Part shown: in pieces, positions 13,329 through 25,618 of the stretch
How positions within the stretch are numbered: position 1 is the first letter of the stretch
Layout of the letters: each line of letters starts with the position of its first letter
Origin: Stropharia rugosoannulata
Lineage: Eukaryota > Basidiomycota > Agaricomycetes > Agaricales > Strophariaceae
DNA length: 64,000 nt
Reading direction: 5' to 3'
NCBI GenBank assembly: GCA_028532985.1
Contig: JANCIK010000002.1
Location: 806,001 to 870,000, forward strand
Program-made: the position numbers and the translations under genes
The notes under the pieces: generated by a model
What the model was told of the DNA's origin: nothing
The model's database searches: none
Seen by the model: the letters and a program-made list of their open reading frames with translations, nothing else

Positions 13329-13600
13329 CGACGTGACTTCTTTCTGCTTGATCTTCACTGCTTTTAACTAGGCTAGTGCTCCATCCCCACTGCATTACCT
13401 GATTTTCCGTTATTCAAGTACTCTCCACTCATTGTCATTTATATGATCTCTGCATCACCATTTGCTTTGCCCCATTACCCGCTTGAAGTAGATACGGTGC
13501 CTTGGTTTTGTAGTCATTTGTACATTAATCACAGTAATATTAACTCAATTCCAGACACAAGCGGCCGTAAGATTGTGAATATCCCTAATTTTCCTAGAGA

Positions 13601-15766
13601 TTATAGCTTCCCTGTCGCCAGTAAAATGTTATCGCGCGCTTCCTGCGACCGGGGAATGATGGAACATTGGAGAGGCATTGGATGTCTGGGGGGTTGTGTA
13701 GTTGGTGTCAGTGGAGTATATGAAGATTAATACACAACCCACATGACGAAGCCATCTGTATACCCTTCGTTAACAGGGATTTCCTCACCGTCAGGACCTC
13801 GTTTGCGTTCGATATTGAAGTTTTGCAGCAGGGACGCTAAGGCCAGCCAAATCTAGAGAGCAGTTAGTTTACATGAAAAGCATTACATGAAAGGTTGACC
13901 ACACGGTTGCAGATGAGATATGTCGTCCAGGACAGACTCTGGAAAATGGTCTTGTGTGAGGAATCTATGTTCATTCATTTCACATTAACTAGCCATACCT
14001 CCTTCCGAATCCAAAAGCATAGTGCACGTCGTCATTATTCAGATCGTCGTTCCCGTCAAAGAAGCGGCTTGGATTAAAAGTGTCCGGATCGGCATATTTA
14101 CTCGGATCGTGAGCGATAGCCCTGCACCGATGAGCTAGTATTAAATGAAGAACGATACACGCCATGCGAGCTAACTCACCAGATGTTGCTCGTTACCGTT
14201 GTACCTAGTAATAAAACGCGTCGGCAGGAGAAATCTCATATAGGACAGGTTCTTACCTTTGGGGATGAAATATCCATTGTATACGTCATCGGACGAGGTA
14301 GCATGCGACACGGAAAGAGGCACTGTAGGCCTCCAGCGCAGCACTTCTCGGTATACAGCTTCGATGTAGGGCAGAGAAGGGCGGTCATCGTAAGTTATAC
14401 AACGGTCGGGCCCAACCACAGCATCAATTCTCTCTTGCGCTCTGCGCTGCACATCGGGATACATCAGCATAGCCTGCAAAAATACGGCAAAAACAGCAAC
14501 TGTCTTTGGGTCACTTGGTATAAGAACAGGTTTCCTTTTCAATCATTGCACTTACAGTTTCTGCACCGGCTGGTAGAAATCACCAAAACGTTCGTTTGCA
14601 ACATCTCAAATCCTTAAATTAGGTGACACACCTCCAAATGCACTAACAGCGACTCCGGAAACGATTTCAAAGTCTTCGGGGCGAGAGGTCTCTAATGCGG
14701 CAGAAACGACACATCTGGGAGCTCTCCCCTCTTTCTATAAGGTTAAAGAAAGAAAATTAGTATGACGTTGCCAGTGGTAAATTCAGAGAACAAGAGTTAT
14801 AGACGGACCACCTGATTCTGAAAAATTCGCATTGGCATATCGCGCATTGCAAAGACTATCTTTTTCCCCTCCTGTGCTTTATGTTTGAATCCAGCTCCCG
14901 GGAACCATGCAGGAACATGGCGAAGGATACCCGGGAATGAATAGAACAGGGAAGAATCAGGGAAGACACCCTCCGTAACATATCGCCCGGACTTCTCAGC
15001 TAAACGCACAAAATAGTCATCTTCAGGAGACACATCGTGACCATATGTAATAGCCAAAATAACGGCAGCGCTCAGTCTGTGAGGAGGAAAAAGTCATTTT
15101 TTGTGAGATTAGACATATTATAGATTATTTCATTTACGTCTGAATATGCTTCATGAAGTCCTCAGGTGTGGTGAGAATGTCGCTCAAAAATGTGTTAACT
15201 TTTTTTGTTTGAATATCATTATATTGCTTCGAGACTTTGCGCTTGAAGTGCTGCTGAAAAAGGCGCCTATGTGCCCTCCAGGTGGGCCCATAGCCCAAAA
15301 AGGTCGTGGCATGGTCCAGCCATCCCAAACTAGGTCAACTTCAGTCGTAAAACTTGGTGTAACGTACACAATATGGAACATACAGGTCCATCATAGGCAT
15401 GTACGGTCGATCAGAGTAGATGGCGGATCGTTTCTCCAGGAGGTCGACATTACTCTGATAAGAATTCAGAACGACGGTATGTTTATCGTACACCCGATAG
15501 TGAAGAATATTTCCTGAGTAGATGGAGATCAGTCTGTTTAGAGTTAAAGTTAGGTAGTGAGGTGAAGCCGCACCGTATTTTTTCCCCCATTCAATATAAG
15601 TATGCCATGCAAAGGCAGCAGGAAGCTGATTCAAGTTACCTGAGAAAAATCGCGATACCGGTGGACCTGGTGGATAAGGGGTTCTATGAGAGAGAGAGGT
15701 AAGGGTAAGGAGTAACCAGACAAGGACGGCTACAAGCAATAGAGCTGGAAGATAGCTGGTGTACAT
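13601..15766 (-). CDS. Cytochrome P450, copy 1
   Basis: Microsomal haem-thiolate monooxygenase of 506 residues from twelve exons: 15574-15766, 15384-15513, 15138-15329, 14812-15076, 14632-14734, 14556-14569, 14257-14503, 14180-14204, 13999-14121, 13905-13938, 13743-13852, 13601-13685. An N-terminal membrane anchor (about residues 6-25) precedes the proline hinge YPPGPP. The I-helix AGAETT lies at about 295-300, the ExxR motif EVLR at 352-355, and the haem loop FGFGRRVCPGR carries ligand Cys433. The C-terminus HPMPLQCSIIPRS is typical. One exon is only 14 nt. All key residues are intact, so it should be functional. The substrate and CYP family number cannot be assigned from sequence alone. P450 copy 2 at 39-41 kb is a close paralogue. 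Confidence 0.94.
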
Positions 15767-16846
15767 TGGAAGTTAGAAGTCGCCGTCTTGAAAGCTGATC
15801 ATAGCACTAGCAAGAGAACTGTTATAAGTATTGGCAATGCATAACCCGAGCATACAGGATCATGTTACCCATCCTTCCGCTGGTGATACTGTGGAGTAAA
15901 CGAATTCATGGGCTTCAAGTTTCACGCGTGGGACCTCGATGAGTTAACACGTTACGTTCGGAGTCCAGCCCCATTCTTAAGAGTTAGATTGCCTTGCTTC
16001 GCGCGTTCGGTTTGTCATTTAACGTGACTACACGGGGCCACATTTGAATATAGAGAGATAAAATTTGGATAAAATAGCATAAAAATGAAAGAAACCAACG
16101 ATGAGCATAGCCAAAGACGAATGAGACACAGATTGTTTGGGCGGACAGGACGCAAATGACATTGCCAACGAACTATGACACATGCAAGAAAGCGACAGGA
16201 ACTGTGATTAGGGACGCAGATCCTATTCAAAGCCACTTTTCTGCTGCCGAGGGGTAAAGCCTGGGGAAACGCGTTGGTACAATGTACTAGACCAAAAAGC
16301 GTGAAGACTCACAATATCAACGGTGACGCGGGGACGTCGGAACTCGGAGGTGCGGCAGTCATATACGTTGCATATACGTCCGAATCGGTTACCTCGACAT
16401 GGAACATAGGAACATGTACTAGTTCGTGTAGGCTGCATTCTTAGGGTAACGATCTCGAGCTCGGTGATAGGAAAGCGCCTGGCGGGCGGTGCTACAATAG
16501 ATAAGGCCTATGTACTGTATGCTGAGTCGTGTAAGAGCTTCCCAAGACATAATTAATTAATTAATTGAAATACTACATGTTGCCTACCTGCAGTGAGCCG
16601 ACGTTCACTGCCAGTGGAAAAGATGTGCCAAAACGTCATCCTACTACATAATATACCTCATCCAAGTTAACTACTTTGGTTATGTGTTTTAGACGCTATG
16701 TACATCTGTCAGCGCTTTCTTTATATACGGTGAGATTTCTTCATAAGTAGGTACACAATAGCGGAGAGTCCCAAAGAGTGTAGGTAATAGGTAGGCTGGC
16801 GACTATGGGTGTAATAAAAATGCGAGATTGAACAAGTCATGCATCG
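15767..16846. other. Intergenic containing a relic gene copy
   Basis: About 1.1 kb upstream of P450 copy 1. The interval 16190-16500 is a decayed copy of part of the neighbouring membrane-protein gene and is listed separately. The remainder is AT-rich without coding signal. Confidence 0.5.
16190..16500 (-). pseudogene. Relic fragment of the multi-pass membrane protein family (relic A)
   Basis: On the minus strand this segment matches two separate parts of the intact gene at 16847-18726. Bases 16195-16425 correspond to about 17215-17415: both contain, nearly identically, the segments around CTTTACCCCTCGG and CTCGACATGGAACATAGGAAC. Bases 16440-16480 correspond to about 17822-17862 (GTAACGATCTCGAG). 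About 400 bases of the intact gene are missing between these blocks. A further small deletion after GTTGATATTG shifts the frame. Only fragments such as MFHVEVTDSD survive. It is a truncated, frameshifted duplicate and is not expected to make protein. Confidence 0.75.
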
Positions 16847-18726
16847 TTAAAGGTGGGGAGTAGATGCCAGCCAATCAATAGTAATGAGAGCGCCCGGATC
16901 AACATCTCTCAGGGATAAAAGGGCCAAAACAACGAGGACTATACGCGCTAGGTAGTAAGTGGTTGCGGTAGGAATTGTCAACCATATCAAAACATGAAGA
17001 AGCAGACGCGGAAAAAACTCCAAAGTCTTGATCGGAAAGAAGCAAAAGGGAATGGTCGAGACAGTTGTGCGCAAAACAAGGAAAGTGACGAGGTAAGGGG
17101 TACCTTTGGACTTGATCTTCTGGTGTATTTCGTGTATTTTGTTGTCGACTTCATCGCTAACTTTTCTTATAATAAGGTTTCCAACGAACAGAGACAAAGT
17201 CAGAATGTCGACGGGGACTGTGATCACGATCGCAGATGCTATCCAAGTCCACTTTTCTGCCTCCGAGGGGTAAAGCCTTGGGAATCTCGCCGGTATAAGA
17301 TGCACTAGACCAAAAACTGTGAAGACAACCGCTATCATAATATCAATGTTAGCATCGGAGGAGTGGCGGTCGAATTTGGGTGAATCAGTTGCCTCGACAT
17401 GGAACATAGGAACGCGTAGTTCGCCTACACCTACGAAGTTGAATGGGTTAGAGCCGCTGATAAGCTTGTCGAATGGGCGAAATATTGCTTTGAATATTCC
17501 TAGAGGGTCCAAATTGTTTAGAATAAAACTTTTCTTGCGTTCAAGCGGGTGGATCCAGACCGGTCCAGTTTTCTGTGTCTCTTTCGTATCTGTAGCTTCG
17601 CATAAGTTCGAGTCCAAGAGTGGGGATGCATGTGTCGATTTTTGTTCGAGTGACTCTGCGGTTGAGTCAGCAGGGTCAAGAAGGGGTGTCTGCGTCGGCT
17701 CTTGCGTGCTAGTGGATAAATCTGCCATTACATGTTTCAACTTCAGGTATACGGGCACCCCAACTTCCTTCGGCTTATGCAGCCACAGTATGTAGGTGAT
17801 TGCGTTCAGAAATGCGAATGCCAGCGTAACGATCTCGAGTTCGGTGACAGGGAGGTGGATTGCAAATCGCGCTATGCATTGCGCAACAAACCACAACGTC
17901 TGAAGGCCGGCGATCGCTTTCGAAATTATATCGCGTTTACTACGATCCATGATTTCGTCCCGAGTTATATTTGGTGTTCTTATGTGTTTATTTGTGATGA
18001 GATATCGGAGGCTTGTTCTCTGGTAAATTTTATACGGCCAGTCCCTCGAAACATTATTCTCGTCTGGGGCTTCATATGCCAGAGTTTGGATAGGTACCCC
18101 TTTGTCGCATAGCATGAAGCCACCCATCTGGATAAAGAACCCGTGTGTCATGGTCCAACGATTCATTTGGCCTTGAATAGGAAGACTGGGTCTGGTAAAA
18201 AATGAAAAAAAAATCGAGATTTGGGAGGGTCCACGACCATGTTGTTGTCTACATATAAATAAGTATAAGCAATCTCTTTCATTTACAATCCATCATGGAG
18301 CGACTTACTCTCTCTTTCGAGATCAGCGTTGTACAGCTTCATGATACGTCGAGCGCTAATATTCTGCCAAAGTGCCCAGCATGTAATTGCCTCCGGAGCG
18401 ATGAAGACGTACATGGTGGTGATTATACGGCGCTTGAGTACATCCCAGCTCGAATCTCTAGGGCCGGGTATGTTGGGATGAATAGCAGTCCAGGTGCAGG
18501 CAAGAATAGTAAGGAGGCAACTGGAGATAATCTCAGAGATGTTGCGAGTCCCATAACGTAGCCGTGATGCGCCGTGAGAGACATCATCGACACTGCGGCC
18601 CAAAATGTCGTCCGATTGGCTGCTGTCAACAGGTGCAGCATTTAAAAGGCGAAGCGTGGTGAAGAGAAGGAGGATTATCAGCATGTCGTAGGCAACGGTC
18701 TTTCGAGTTGGCCAGGATGTTGACAA
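16847..18726 (-). CDS. Multi-pass membrane protein of a fungal lineage-specific family, function unknown
   Basis: Two exons (18309-18726 and 16847-18171) give 580 residues. The intron joins DLERESQ to MNRWTMTHGFFIQMGGF, a conserved junction in this family. A hydrophobic N-terminal segment (LIILLLFTTLRLLNAA) may be a signal peptide or anchor. Further likely membrane segments are around SCLLTILACTWTAIHPNIPG, IITTMYVFIAPEAITCWAL, LAFAFLNAITYILWL, IMIAVVFTVFGLVHLIPARF, IVITVPVDILTLSLFVGNL and a long C-terminal hydrophobic stretch. Between segments 4 and 5 there is a long soluble Ser/Thr-rich loop. I recognise the pattern as a large Agaricomycete family that is usually annotated as hypothetical. 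No catalytic motif is visible and I assign no function. Decayed copies flank it on both sides. Confidence 0.8.
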
Positions 18727-21641
18727 CGCAATTTATATCCTAGGACGGCGTACTTCATTACTGCGGCCTCAATAACATAGAAATAGAAGCGCGTGGAGGG
18801 TGGAATGCTTAAGATCATTGCGACAAGTGTTGAGGAAGGGTTGGTTTGGTTGATTAGAAGAGACGCTTCAGACTTGCTTCAGACTTCATACTTACCTTCA
18901 GTTGGGCTTCTAGGCGTGCGACCACCGCGTGGCGGAATCTCGGCTAGAGCATTTATGCCGAATCACGACAAAACGATCACTATCATTAGGCGCTCATAAA
19001 TAGCGATATTAATTTTGCAATGCACTACGCAGAGTCGGCGACAGTGTGGCTCAGGGGAAATATAGCACTAAAACTGTCTATGGAAGCTCTACGGCACCAT
19101 TTTATTATGTGATTGAAATCCTTCAAGTTTATGTACTTAATCCGAGTCTGGATCAAAGGAAGTAACATTGAATGAGAAATCGTATCCTTACCCAGTAATC
19201 GCGTAGTACAGCCCAGGAAATTGTATCCCATACAGGTTTAGGCCTAAAAGGACGACTAGAGCTACGTGGTCGACTACGTGCAAGCCAAGACCAAAATATA
19301 AGCTCCCATAGATATGTAGCGATATTGAATTTGCGAGATCATATGTATTGTCGATTTTTGCGGTGAACAGTGTAGTACGGCACACTGCATAAGGTTCATG
19401 CCTGGTTCTGGCGGCTGGAGATTCCCATATGATAACTTTGTGATAACTTGACCGCCTCTGGAAGTAATATGGGGCGTTGCGCGTCCGAGTCCCACTGAGT
19501 CGTAATCCCAGTGAAATATGTAGGTCATTGTCCGTACTATGATCCCCACTGGTTATGACACTGCCCAGGCAGAGGTCGCTGTTGACAGGTAGTGCAAAGA
19601 AGGCGTAAGGAAACAAAGTAGAGCGGGAATACATATCAACATGTCGCAGTCTAAGACCGTGCGCGTACACTAGCAGGATTGCCTGCAAATAATTTCCAAA
19701 CAGGAACCTTTCCAAAAGGGTACTTTTGACGCCCATTCATCACGAAAAAAAATAGGTGAAGGTCTGGTGGACGTACGGGGCTATAAGCATAGTCGTACCG
19801 CATTCAAACCACCTTTTGTAAGTCATTATGTAGTAAGCCTCGTGCTGGACCTGACCGGGAGAAATGCGTTACATGCCTAACGAGGCATGGAGGATGTCGA
19901 CATAGGGTGCTAAGCGTCACCGTCTCTTCTCCGCCGGAGGCTGCATTAACATGATTTCGCATGGGTTGGTATTTCAATTTAGCCTGCAGACTATCAATAA
20001 ACCACTGGCATTATTTGCGACTTCTCGTGAAACAGGAGAGCGACATGATGCAAGCATTATTCGGTTGACGGGAGCATATGTCCCCTACGATATGTCTATC
20101 TGCTTGCCTGCCAGTTGCAATAGACGTAGCTTATTCGGGTAGACTGTGCAATGAGGCACACCACGACGCCTAATGAACCGAATATCACAATAATGGCCTC
20201 TAGGATAAATTCAGAGCCGTATGTCTTCATCGGCCCATTCAATGTGACCTCGAAACGCCTCAGAAGATGGCCTAAACAGCATAACCACGAAGTAGTACTA
20301 CTTGAGCAGTACAAAACACAAGTTATTGGTTGACGCTCGCAAGTTGATAGGTTGGACGTGTGGTAATAGTCTGTAGTATTTGGGCTGCGATCTTTCCTCC
20401 ACATCAATTCCACGGGCCTATAAATTGTAGGAATTTAGGACGTACATGTCTTTTCAGATCATCGTTGTACTGGTTCGTGATAAGTCGAGCGCCAATGTGC
20501 AGCCAAATCCGTGAGCGAAGACATATCCGAATGGATGGCCGTCCATGTGCAGGCGAGAAGGCGAGCAAGCTGCTGTTGATGATATTAGTTCTGGGATTAA
20601 CAGATTAGACAGTGACGCTATAAATGGATGAAGGACACTTGAATGCACCCTTGAAAAATAGATGCTGTCGATTGAAATGGTATATAGACGGAAGATGTTC
20701 CGGAAAGGTGAATGTGATACGTACGGCGAACACCTGCATTATCGATGATTAATGAATCAACGACTGCTGCAACAATGGCGGACCCCAGGATGAGCCGTTC
20801 TGCGAAATGGAAACTTCTGATAGTAGAAACGGCGTCGCACACAACGACTTCAGCGCCTGGCTGGCTGTGCTACAGTAGAAAACTTTCCTCTGCTGAATCG
20901 TGTAGGAGATTTACAGGAAATACAAGTGACGGAAATACCGCGAGCTGCCCTGTGCGTCACAGAATGAACATAGACAGACCGCCAAACGCCCACAGGAAAA
21001 GCCTTTCTGAATTGGCGTGTCAAACATGGTCCTATGCGAGTCTACTTTTTTGTGAAGTGTTTGATTGTTTGAATTAATGTCTTGCTCTTTCGATGATCTC
21101 CAGTAGGGTCTCCGCAGTTACAAATGCACCGCTCAATGATGACATTTAAGACTTGTTAGGCTTCGGTAAAAAGAATCCCTGCAATGGAGATCTATCTGCA
21201 TCTGTGGAATGGTAACTGCAGTTAACGACAGTCTTCCTTTTGGTTATAGTTCGTAAAAAGGACACATAAGGCTGTTCCAAGTTCTTTGACAACATGTCGC
21301 AAGTAACCATAAATTGACCTTCTAAACGTGTTCCAGAATCCATGAAAATCATGATAAAAATACAATGGCCCGTGAGCCGTATGCGAATACAGAGGGACAC
21401 GCAAAAGCAGAGACCGGAAAGCTCCTGTACGAGAGGAAGCAACTGAGACTGAGATTGCGTACGAATCGACCGGGGCGAAGGGTGTCATTTTTGCGGCACG
21501 ATTAGACGGATCCTGTCAGTCGCTATACATAAGCCGTGAGATGGACTTGGTGTATGGTTTTGCTGGAGGGGAAGAAGACGTGGATGTGCTGATGCGTGGC
21601 CGCATTTATACCATAACGACACGAAGGAAGGTTTTGTGCAG
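18727..21641. other. Gene-poor interval with relic sequence
   Basis: About 2.9 kb with no supportable intact gene. Open frames at 19188-19736 and 20096-20413 on the minus strand have no recognisable domain and no splice-consistent partners. A relic of the membrane-protein family lies at 20455-20605, and the rest may be more eroded remnants. I see no transposase, reverse transcriptase or terminal repeats. Confidence 0.5.
20455..20605 (-). pseudogene. Relic fragment of the multi-pass membrane protein family (relic B)
   Basis: Minus-strand match to exon 1 of the intact gene (about 18318-18545). At DNA level both share CGTTGTAC followed by GTCGAGCG, and GTCCANGTGCAGGC further on. In translation, a frame reading NIINSSLLAFS then IWLHIGARLITNQYNDDLK parallels EIISSCLLTIL and LWQNISARRIMKLYNADLE of the intact protein. 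About 80 bases are missing from the middle, removing the IHPNIPG and IAPEAI region. No intact reading frame spans it, so it is a decayed duplicate. Confidence 0.65.
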
Positions 21642-22219
21642 TTAATCCTGGTCTGTCTGATCCCGCGGGCGGTACTTGATGTTTCTGCGCTCTAGTTCCA
21701 TTTCGACATCCTCAGGTATACGGCCTAACACTCGGACGGCATACATTCCCCGCACGTATTTCGCTATAGGAAGAGAAGGACGGGTCAGCAGATATTCCTG
21801 GCGACTTGCCCGCACGAGAAGGTTGTACAGGAAATTGAGTATATTACACACATGTTCTCTGCCACCGCGCCACCCAGCTAGCATCTGGGTCAATGACGGC
21901 TATAACTCCGTCGAAGAGTGTTGTTGTGCAGCTTTGAATGCGATCTGGGGAGCCTTTCATCTGCAGAAACAGAAAGCGCGGTCAGTACATCTAACATTTG
22001 TCATGGGCAATAATGAAAAGGCGTGCCCGGAATAACCAGAATAAGGTGGGCATAAATGCAATGCCGCGTACATTATATGAATGCTCAAATACACACCTGC
22101 AGAATTTCTTCACAGTTCGGGCAGCCATTGCGCTTAAATTCGTTGGGTAGTTGTATTATGGAGCATAGGAGGCATGCACGGAGGATTTTGGAACGCGCCT
22201 GTGGTGGAATGGCAGCCAT
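21642..22219 (-). CDS. SPT4: Transcription elongation factor Spt4
   Basis: Small zinc-finger subunit of the Spt4-Spt5 (DSIF) complex, which acts on elongating RNA polymerase II. Three exons (22097-22219, 21852-21960, 21642-21763) give 117 residues, the expected size. The four zinc ligands are visible as CLLC (Cys16, Cys19) and CPNC (Cys33, Cys36). The Spt5-binding half contains [20 protein letters not shown], then [19 protein letters not shown] and RNIKYRPRD near the C-terminus. The last intron splits the Ser codon before KYVRG, with donor GTGTGT. The gene lies in tandem downstream of the acyl-CoA dehydrogenase gene, 398 bases away. Confidence 0.96.
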
Positions 22220-22617
22220 TGTTGTGGTAGAAGGCAAGGATTACAATGCAGATCATTTTGGTGCCGCTCCAATCACATTTCTGCTGTACTCCTAAAATGG
22301 GAACTGGTTGATCGCGTCGGAGTCGGCTCAAAGTCGACGTCTTCTCGCCCTCAACAAACCCTCAACTCCCTCTCTCCAAACTAACTTAGTGTTCCCTATT
22401 CCCTGTCAGATGTGAAGACGCATAGAAGCGCGAAAACATCATAAATCACACAGAAAGTACATGAAATATTTATGATACAAATACAAAACGTATCCTCGAG
22501 ATTGAAATCAACGAGCTGTTCTAACGGCAGCGGGTGAGATAACATTACAACGCAGTGATAAAAGGGTCAATAAACCCAGATAAAAAACGCCTTAACGTTG
22601 AGCGATGAAAAAGGAGG
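22220..22617. other. Intergenic, tandem genes
   Basis: About 400 bases separating the acyl-CoA dehydrogenase stop from the SPT4 start on the minus strand. It should contain the SPT4 promoter. I see no feature in it. Confidence 0.5.
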
Positions 22618-24240
22618 TTATGAGTATTCCTTTTGGACGAACTTCGCAATCGTTTGGAGCTGAATGTTTGATGTGCCTTCGTAGATTGCGCCCTATTATA
22701 TCAATGGTCAGTTCATTATCACCGAGCACAACATTCCGGAAAACGTACAATTTTCGAATCTCTCCAGTATTTCTCGATACCCGTTTCTCTTGTGAATCCA
22801 ACACCTCCGGCCCACTCGATAGCTGAGCCTGCTACCTTTTGAGCCACTACACTACTCCAGTATTTCGCCATTGCTGCTTCTTTGGTGAAGTTGACACCTT
22901 CTTCTTTTAGACGGGCGGCATTATATGTCAATAGACGCGCTGTCTCAAGCTCTACAGCTGCTTGCGCGATCTGGAAGGCCATACCCTGGAAGGTACCAAC
23001 GGGTTGACCGAATTGTTGACGCTGATATGTGTATGGGACCGCCTTGTCAAAGGCTCCCTGTGCAAGTCCAAGCATCTGCGCAGCAATGCCAATACGCCCT
23101 TCGTTTAATATCTCAATAGCGATTTTGTAGCCCTTGCCTTCGCCGCCAATGATGTTCTCCGAGGGAATTTTTAAGTCGTCGAAATCTAACGTGCACGTAG
23201 ATGACGCACGGATACCAAGCTTCTGTTCTTTCTTGGCAATTTTGACCCCCATATCCTTTGTGGCCAGGAAGCAAGTGATGCCCTTATACCCTTTGCTTGG
23301 GTCAACCTACAAGAAACGTCAAAAAGCAGAACAAAAAATATAATGTGGACTTACATTAGCAAAAATGAGGAAGATCTCAGCTTCATAAGAGTTGGTGATC
23401 CACATCTTAGAGCCATTAATAATCCAGTCATTTCCGTCTTTCTTTGCTCGTGTCTTCAGAGCAAACGCGTCGGACCCCGATGAAGTTTCCGACAGGCAGA
23501 AAGAACCAAGCTGTTAAAAAGTTAAATCAGTGAGTTATGCATTTTATGAATCAAAACTATGCACCTTTGACTCTGAAAGCAAAGGCAGCCATTTTTCCTG
23601 CTGCTCAGCAGTTCCATACTTGCGGATAACAGTATTCACGAGGGTGTTATGCACATCGCATAGAACAGACACGGAGGGGTCGACCTTAGCGAGTTCCTCA
23701 ATGGCAATAATTGCCGAGGTGAATGATGAACCGGCACCACCTTGGTCCGGGCTTGTTTCAATACCCATAAGCTGTACGGAACATAAACATATGCTAAAGT
23801 AGGTAGAAGATGGAGTAGAAGATCCGGACGACTTACTCCCTGCTCGAAGAGGCCCTTAATGACGGCTGGATCCATCGACTCGTTCTCGTCCATCTCCCTC
23901 ACTTTAGGTGCAACGACGTCAGAGGCAAAGCGCTTGACTGGGGAAATGCGGGGTAGCCGTCAGGGGCATGCCCAAGTCGATGCTAACATAGGTAACACAC
24001 CTGCGTCGCGCAACATAACTTCCTCTTCGGTGAATGTATTCAAAGAGCGAAGAATGATATCCGACTCTTCTCTTCTGCATGGTGTAGTAGAAAGCGCCCT
24101 GTACGACGGTGACAAGACAGCGATTAATTAACTGGCGTACTGTATGATCGTAGGAATCTACAGAAGAATACTCACCTGGTCGCGCGGATGGTAGAGCGAG
24201 CACGAAGGTACCTGGAAGAGCGCAACAAGGTGGCGAGCAT
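22618..24240 (-). CDS. Mitochondrial acyl-CoA dehydrogenase, short/branched-chain type
   Basis: FAD enzyme oxidising acyl-CoA to 2-enoyl-CoA in fatty-acid or branched-chain amino-acid breakdown. Seven exons (24176-24240, 24001-24074, 23837-23937, 23565-23771, 23355-23510, 22749-23306, 22618-22692) give 411 residues. The N-terminus [20 protein letters not shown] is Arg-rich and lacks acidic residues, as expected for a matrix presequence. Family blocks include [12 protein letters not shown] and [16 protein letters not shown] for FAD and substrate, and [17 protein letters not shown]. The catalytic Glu lies in IYEGTSNIQ, encoded by the last exon. Closest in pattern to ACADSB. Chain-length preference is inferred. 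It is divergent from the BIG1-like gene across 177 bases. Confidence 0.93.
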
Positions 24241-24417
24241 AATGCAAAATATATCAGTATAAAATGCGAGGAAAAGAGCAGGAAGATGAGTTCGCCGGAG
24301 CATGTGTTTTATACATCGCGTACAATCTCTGGTCATGTGACCCCGCCGTAGCTGTGCCATTTCGGGCGAAGTCAAAGTCATGTAGACTCGTCTTACGCGC
24401 AACTAATCATCATCATC

Positions 24418-25618
24418 ATGGCCGCTCGTCTGCTCGTTGCTGCCGCCGTTGCCCACGTCGCTCTTGCATACTCTAACACGTCACCCCTAGTAGCTTGGTC
24501 GACCTCAGGGTCAGTTTCTCTCTTTCTAGCTACGGACTAACCAGCTGATCATATACATACGATAGCTCGTCTAGCCTCCAAAACCTGCCCTCCAAGTTTG
24601 ACACAGCAACCGACTCATTGTCACTCATCGAGAGTATATTAAGCGGAGAGGATGTGTGTAGCCACGATGCTGTTATTCTCGTAGCCCAGCCAGGGGTGAA
24701 TATCTCATACCAAACCGACAAAGCGCATATATACTGACTGCGGCTTTCTTTCTTCTCTGTTACAGCTCCACTCCTCTGACCTGCGCACGCTGCAACCACA
24801 AACTCAACTGTCTCAAACCCTAGCGTCGGCGCCAGCAGTGCGCCAGTACCCTTATATCCCTTCTTACGCCGCGCTCGATGTAGCCAAAATTGGTGACCAG
24901 CTTGCAGCCAAGTGCAACTCCAGGATGGTGTCCTACTCTGCTGGCACAACAGACCAACAACTTCATCGCGGAAAGAAGCACGTTTTGTGCATGTCTATGC
25001 CCGATCTCAATGAATCAGGGAGAGAAAGGAAAGAGGCAATGCGGGCTCATGGTGAGTGTCATTCCTGGTTTTCTTGAAGCATTTCACCTTTCCACAACCT
25101 ACTTTCGAGCACTTTTATATATTATTTATACTCTGCCTTCCGTACAATAAACTAAAACACATCTTTAAATTTTAGAGTCTCTCCTCTCATCTGAGCTCTC
25201 CAACCTCGCTTCTACCTTCCCTAATCACCTCGTAATCTACACCGGCTCATACCCCTCCTCCCATGGCCACTTAAAGCGCCAGGCCGGCTTGTCTCCAGAC
25301 AGGCCCATTCTCGACCTCTCTACGGAAGACGACTATGACTATGACTACGATTTCGAGGATTACTCCACCGACGAGCTCCCCAGCACCTCCGCACCAAAGC
25401 TGACATTTTCCGCCCCGAGCAATACCACGCTTCCCCAAGGCGGCATTCTCAAACGCTTCCAGATTCTAACACCAGCGCTGATTACTGGCTTGCTTGTCTC
25501 GTTCTTCCTTCTCGTTCCCGTGCTATACCTTGCCCTCAGCACGTTAGCAAGTATTCAAATCCCAGTTCGTTCTGATGTCGGCAAAACATTCAATGCTGTT
25601 GAGAGGAAGAACCAATAA
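24418..25618 (+). CDS. BIG1: BIG1 / V-ATPase accessory (Voa1, ATP6AP1-like) ER membrane protein
   Basis: Type I ER membrane protein of 316 residues from four exons: 24418-24509, 24566-24695, 24766-25051, 25176-25618. The signal peptide (MAARLLVAAAVAHVALA) is followed by a luminal domain with HDAVILVAQPGLHSSDL, a motif of the Big1/ATP6AP1 luminal fold. A low-complexity Asp/Tyr stretch (about residues 218-232) precedes a single C-terminal membrane helix in LTPALITGLLVSFFLLVPVL, then a short tail ending KNQ. The C-terminal region TLASIQIPVRSDVGK matches the V-ATPase S1/Voa1 family. Members assist V0 assembly or, as Big1, affect cell-wall glucan. Which role applies here is inferred. The exon joins all keep phase. 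Confidence 0.82.

Noticed and set aside
13727..13742. Apparent early stop near the end of P450 copy 1
   Set aside because: The frame reaches a stop just after GYTDGFV only if the last intron is read through. Splicing at 13742/13686 gives the conserved HPMPLQCSIIPRS terminus, as in copy 2.
16550..16570. AATTAATTAATTAATT short tandem repeat
   Set aside because: A four-unit simple repeat of ordinary type, with no sign of a mobile element target site or terminal repeats.
19188..19736. 182-codon minus-strand frame as a separate gene
   Set aside because: No recognisable domain, no consistent splice neighbours, and it lies inside the decayed interval. More likely eroded sequence.
21146..21488. Two overlapping minus-strand frames of about 90-100 codons
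   Set aside because: They overlap each other in different frames, show no motif and have no supporting splice sites. Treated as chance frames.
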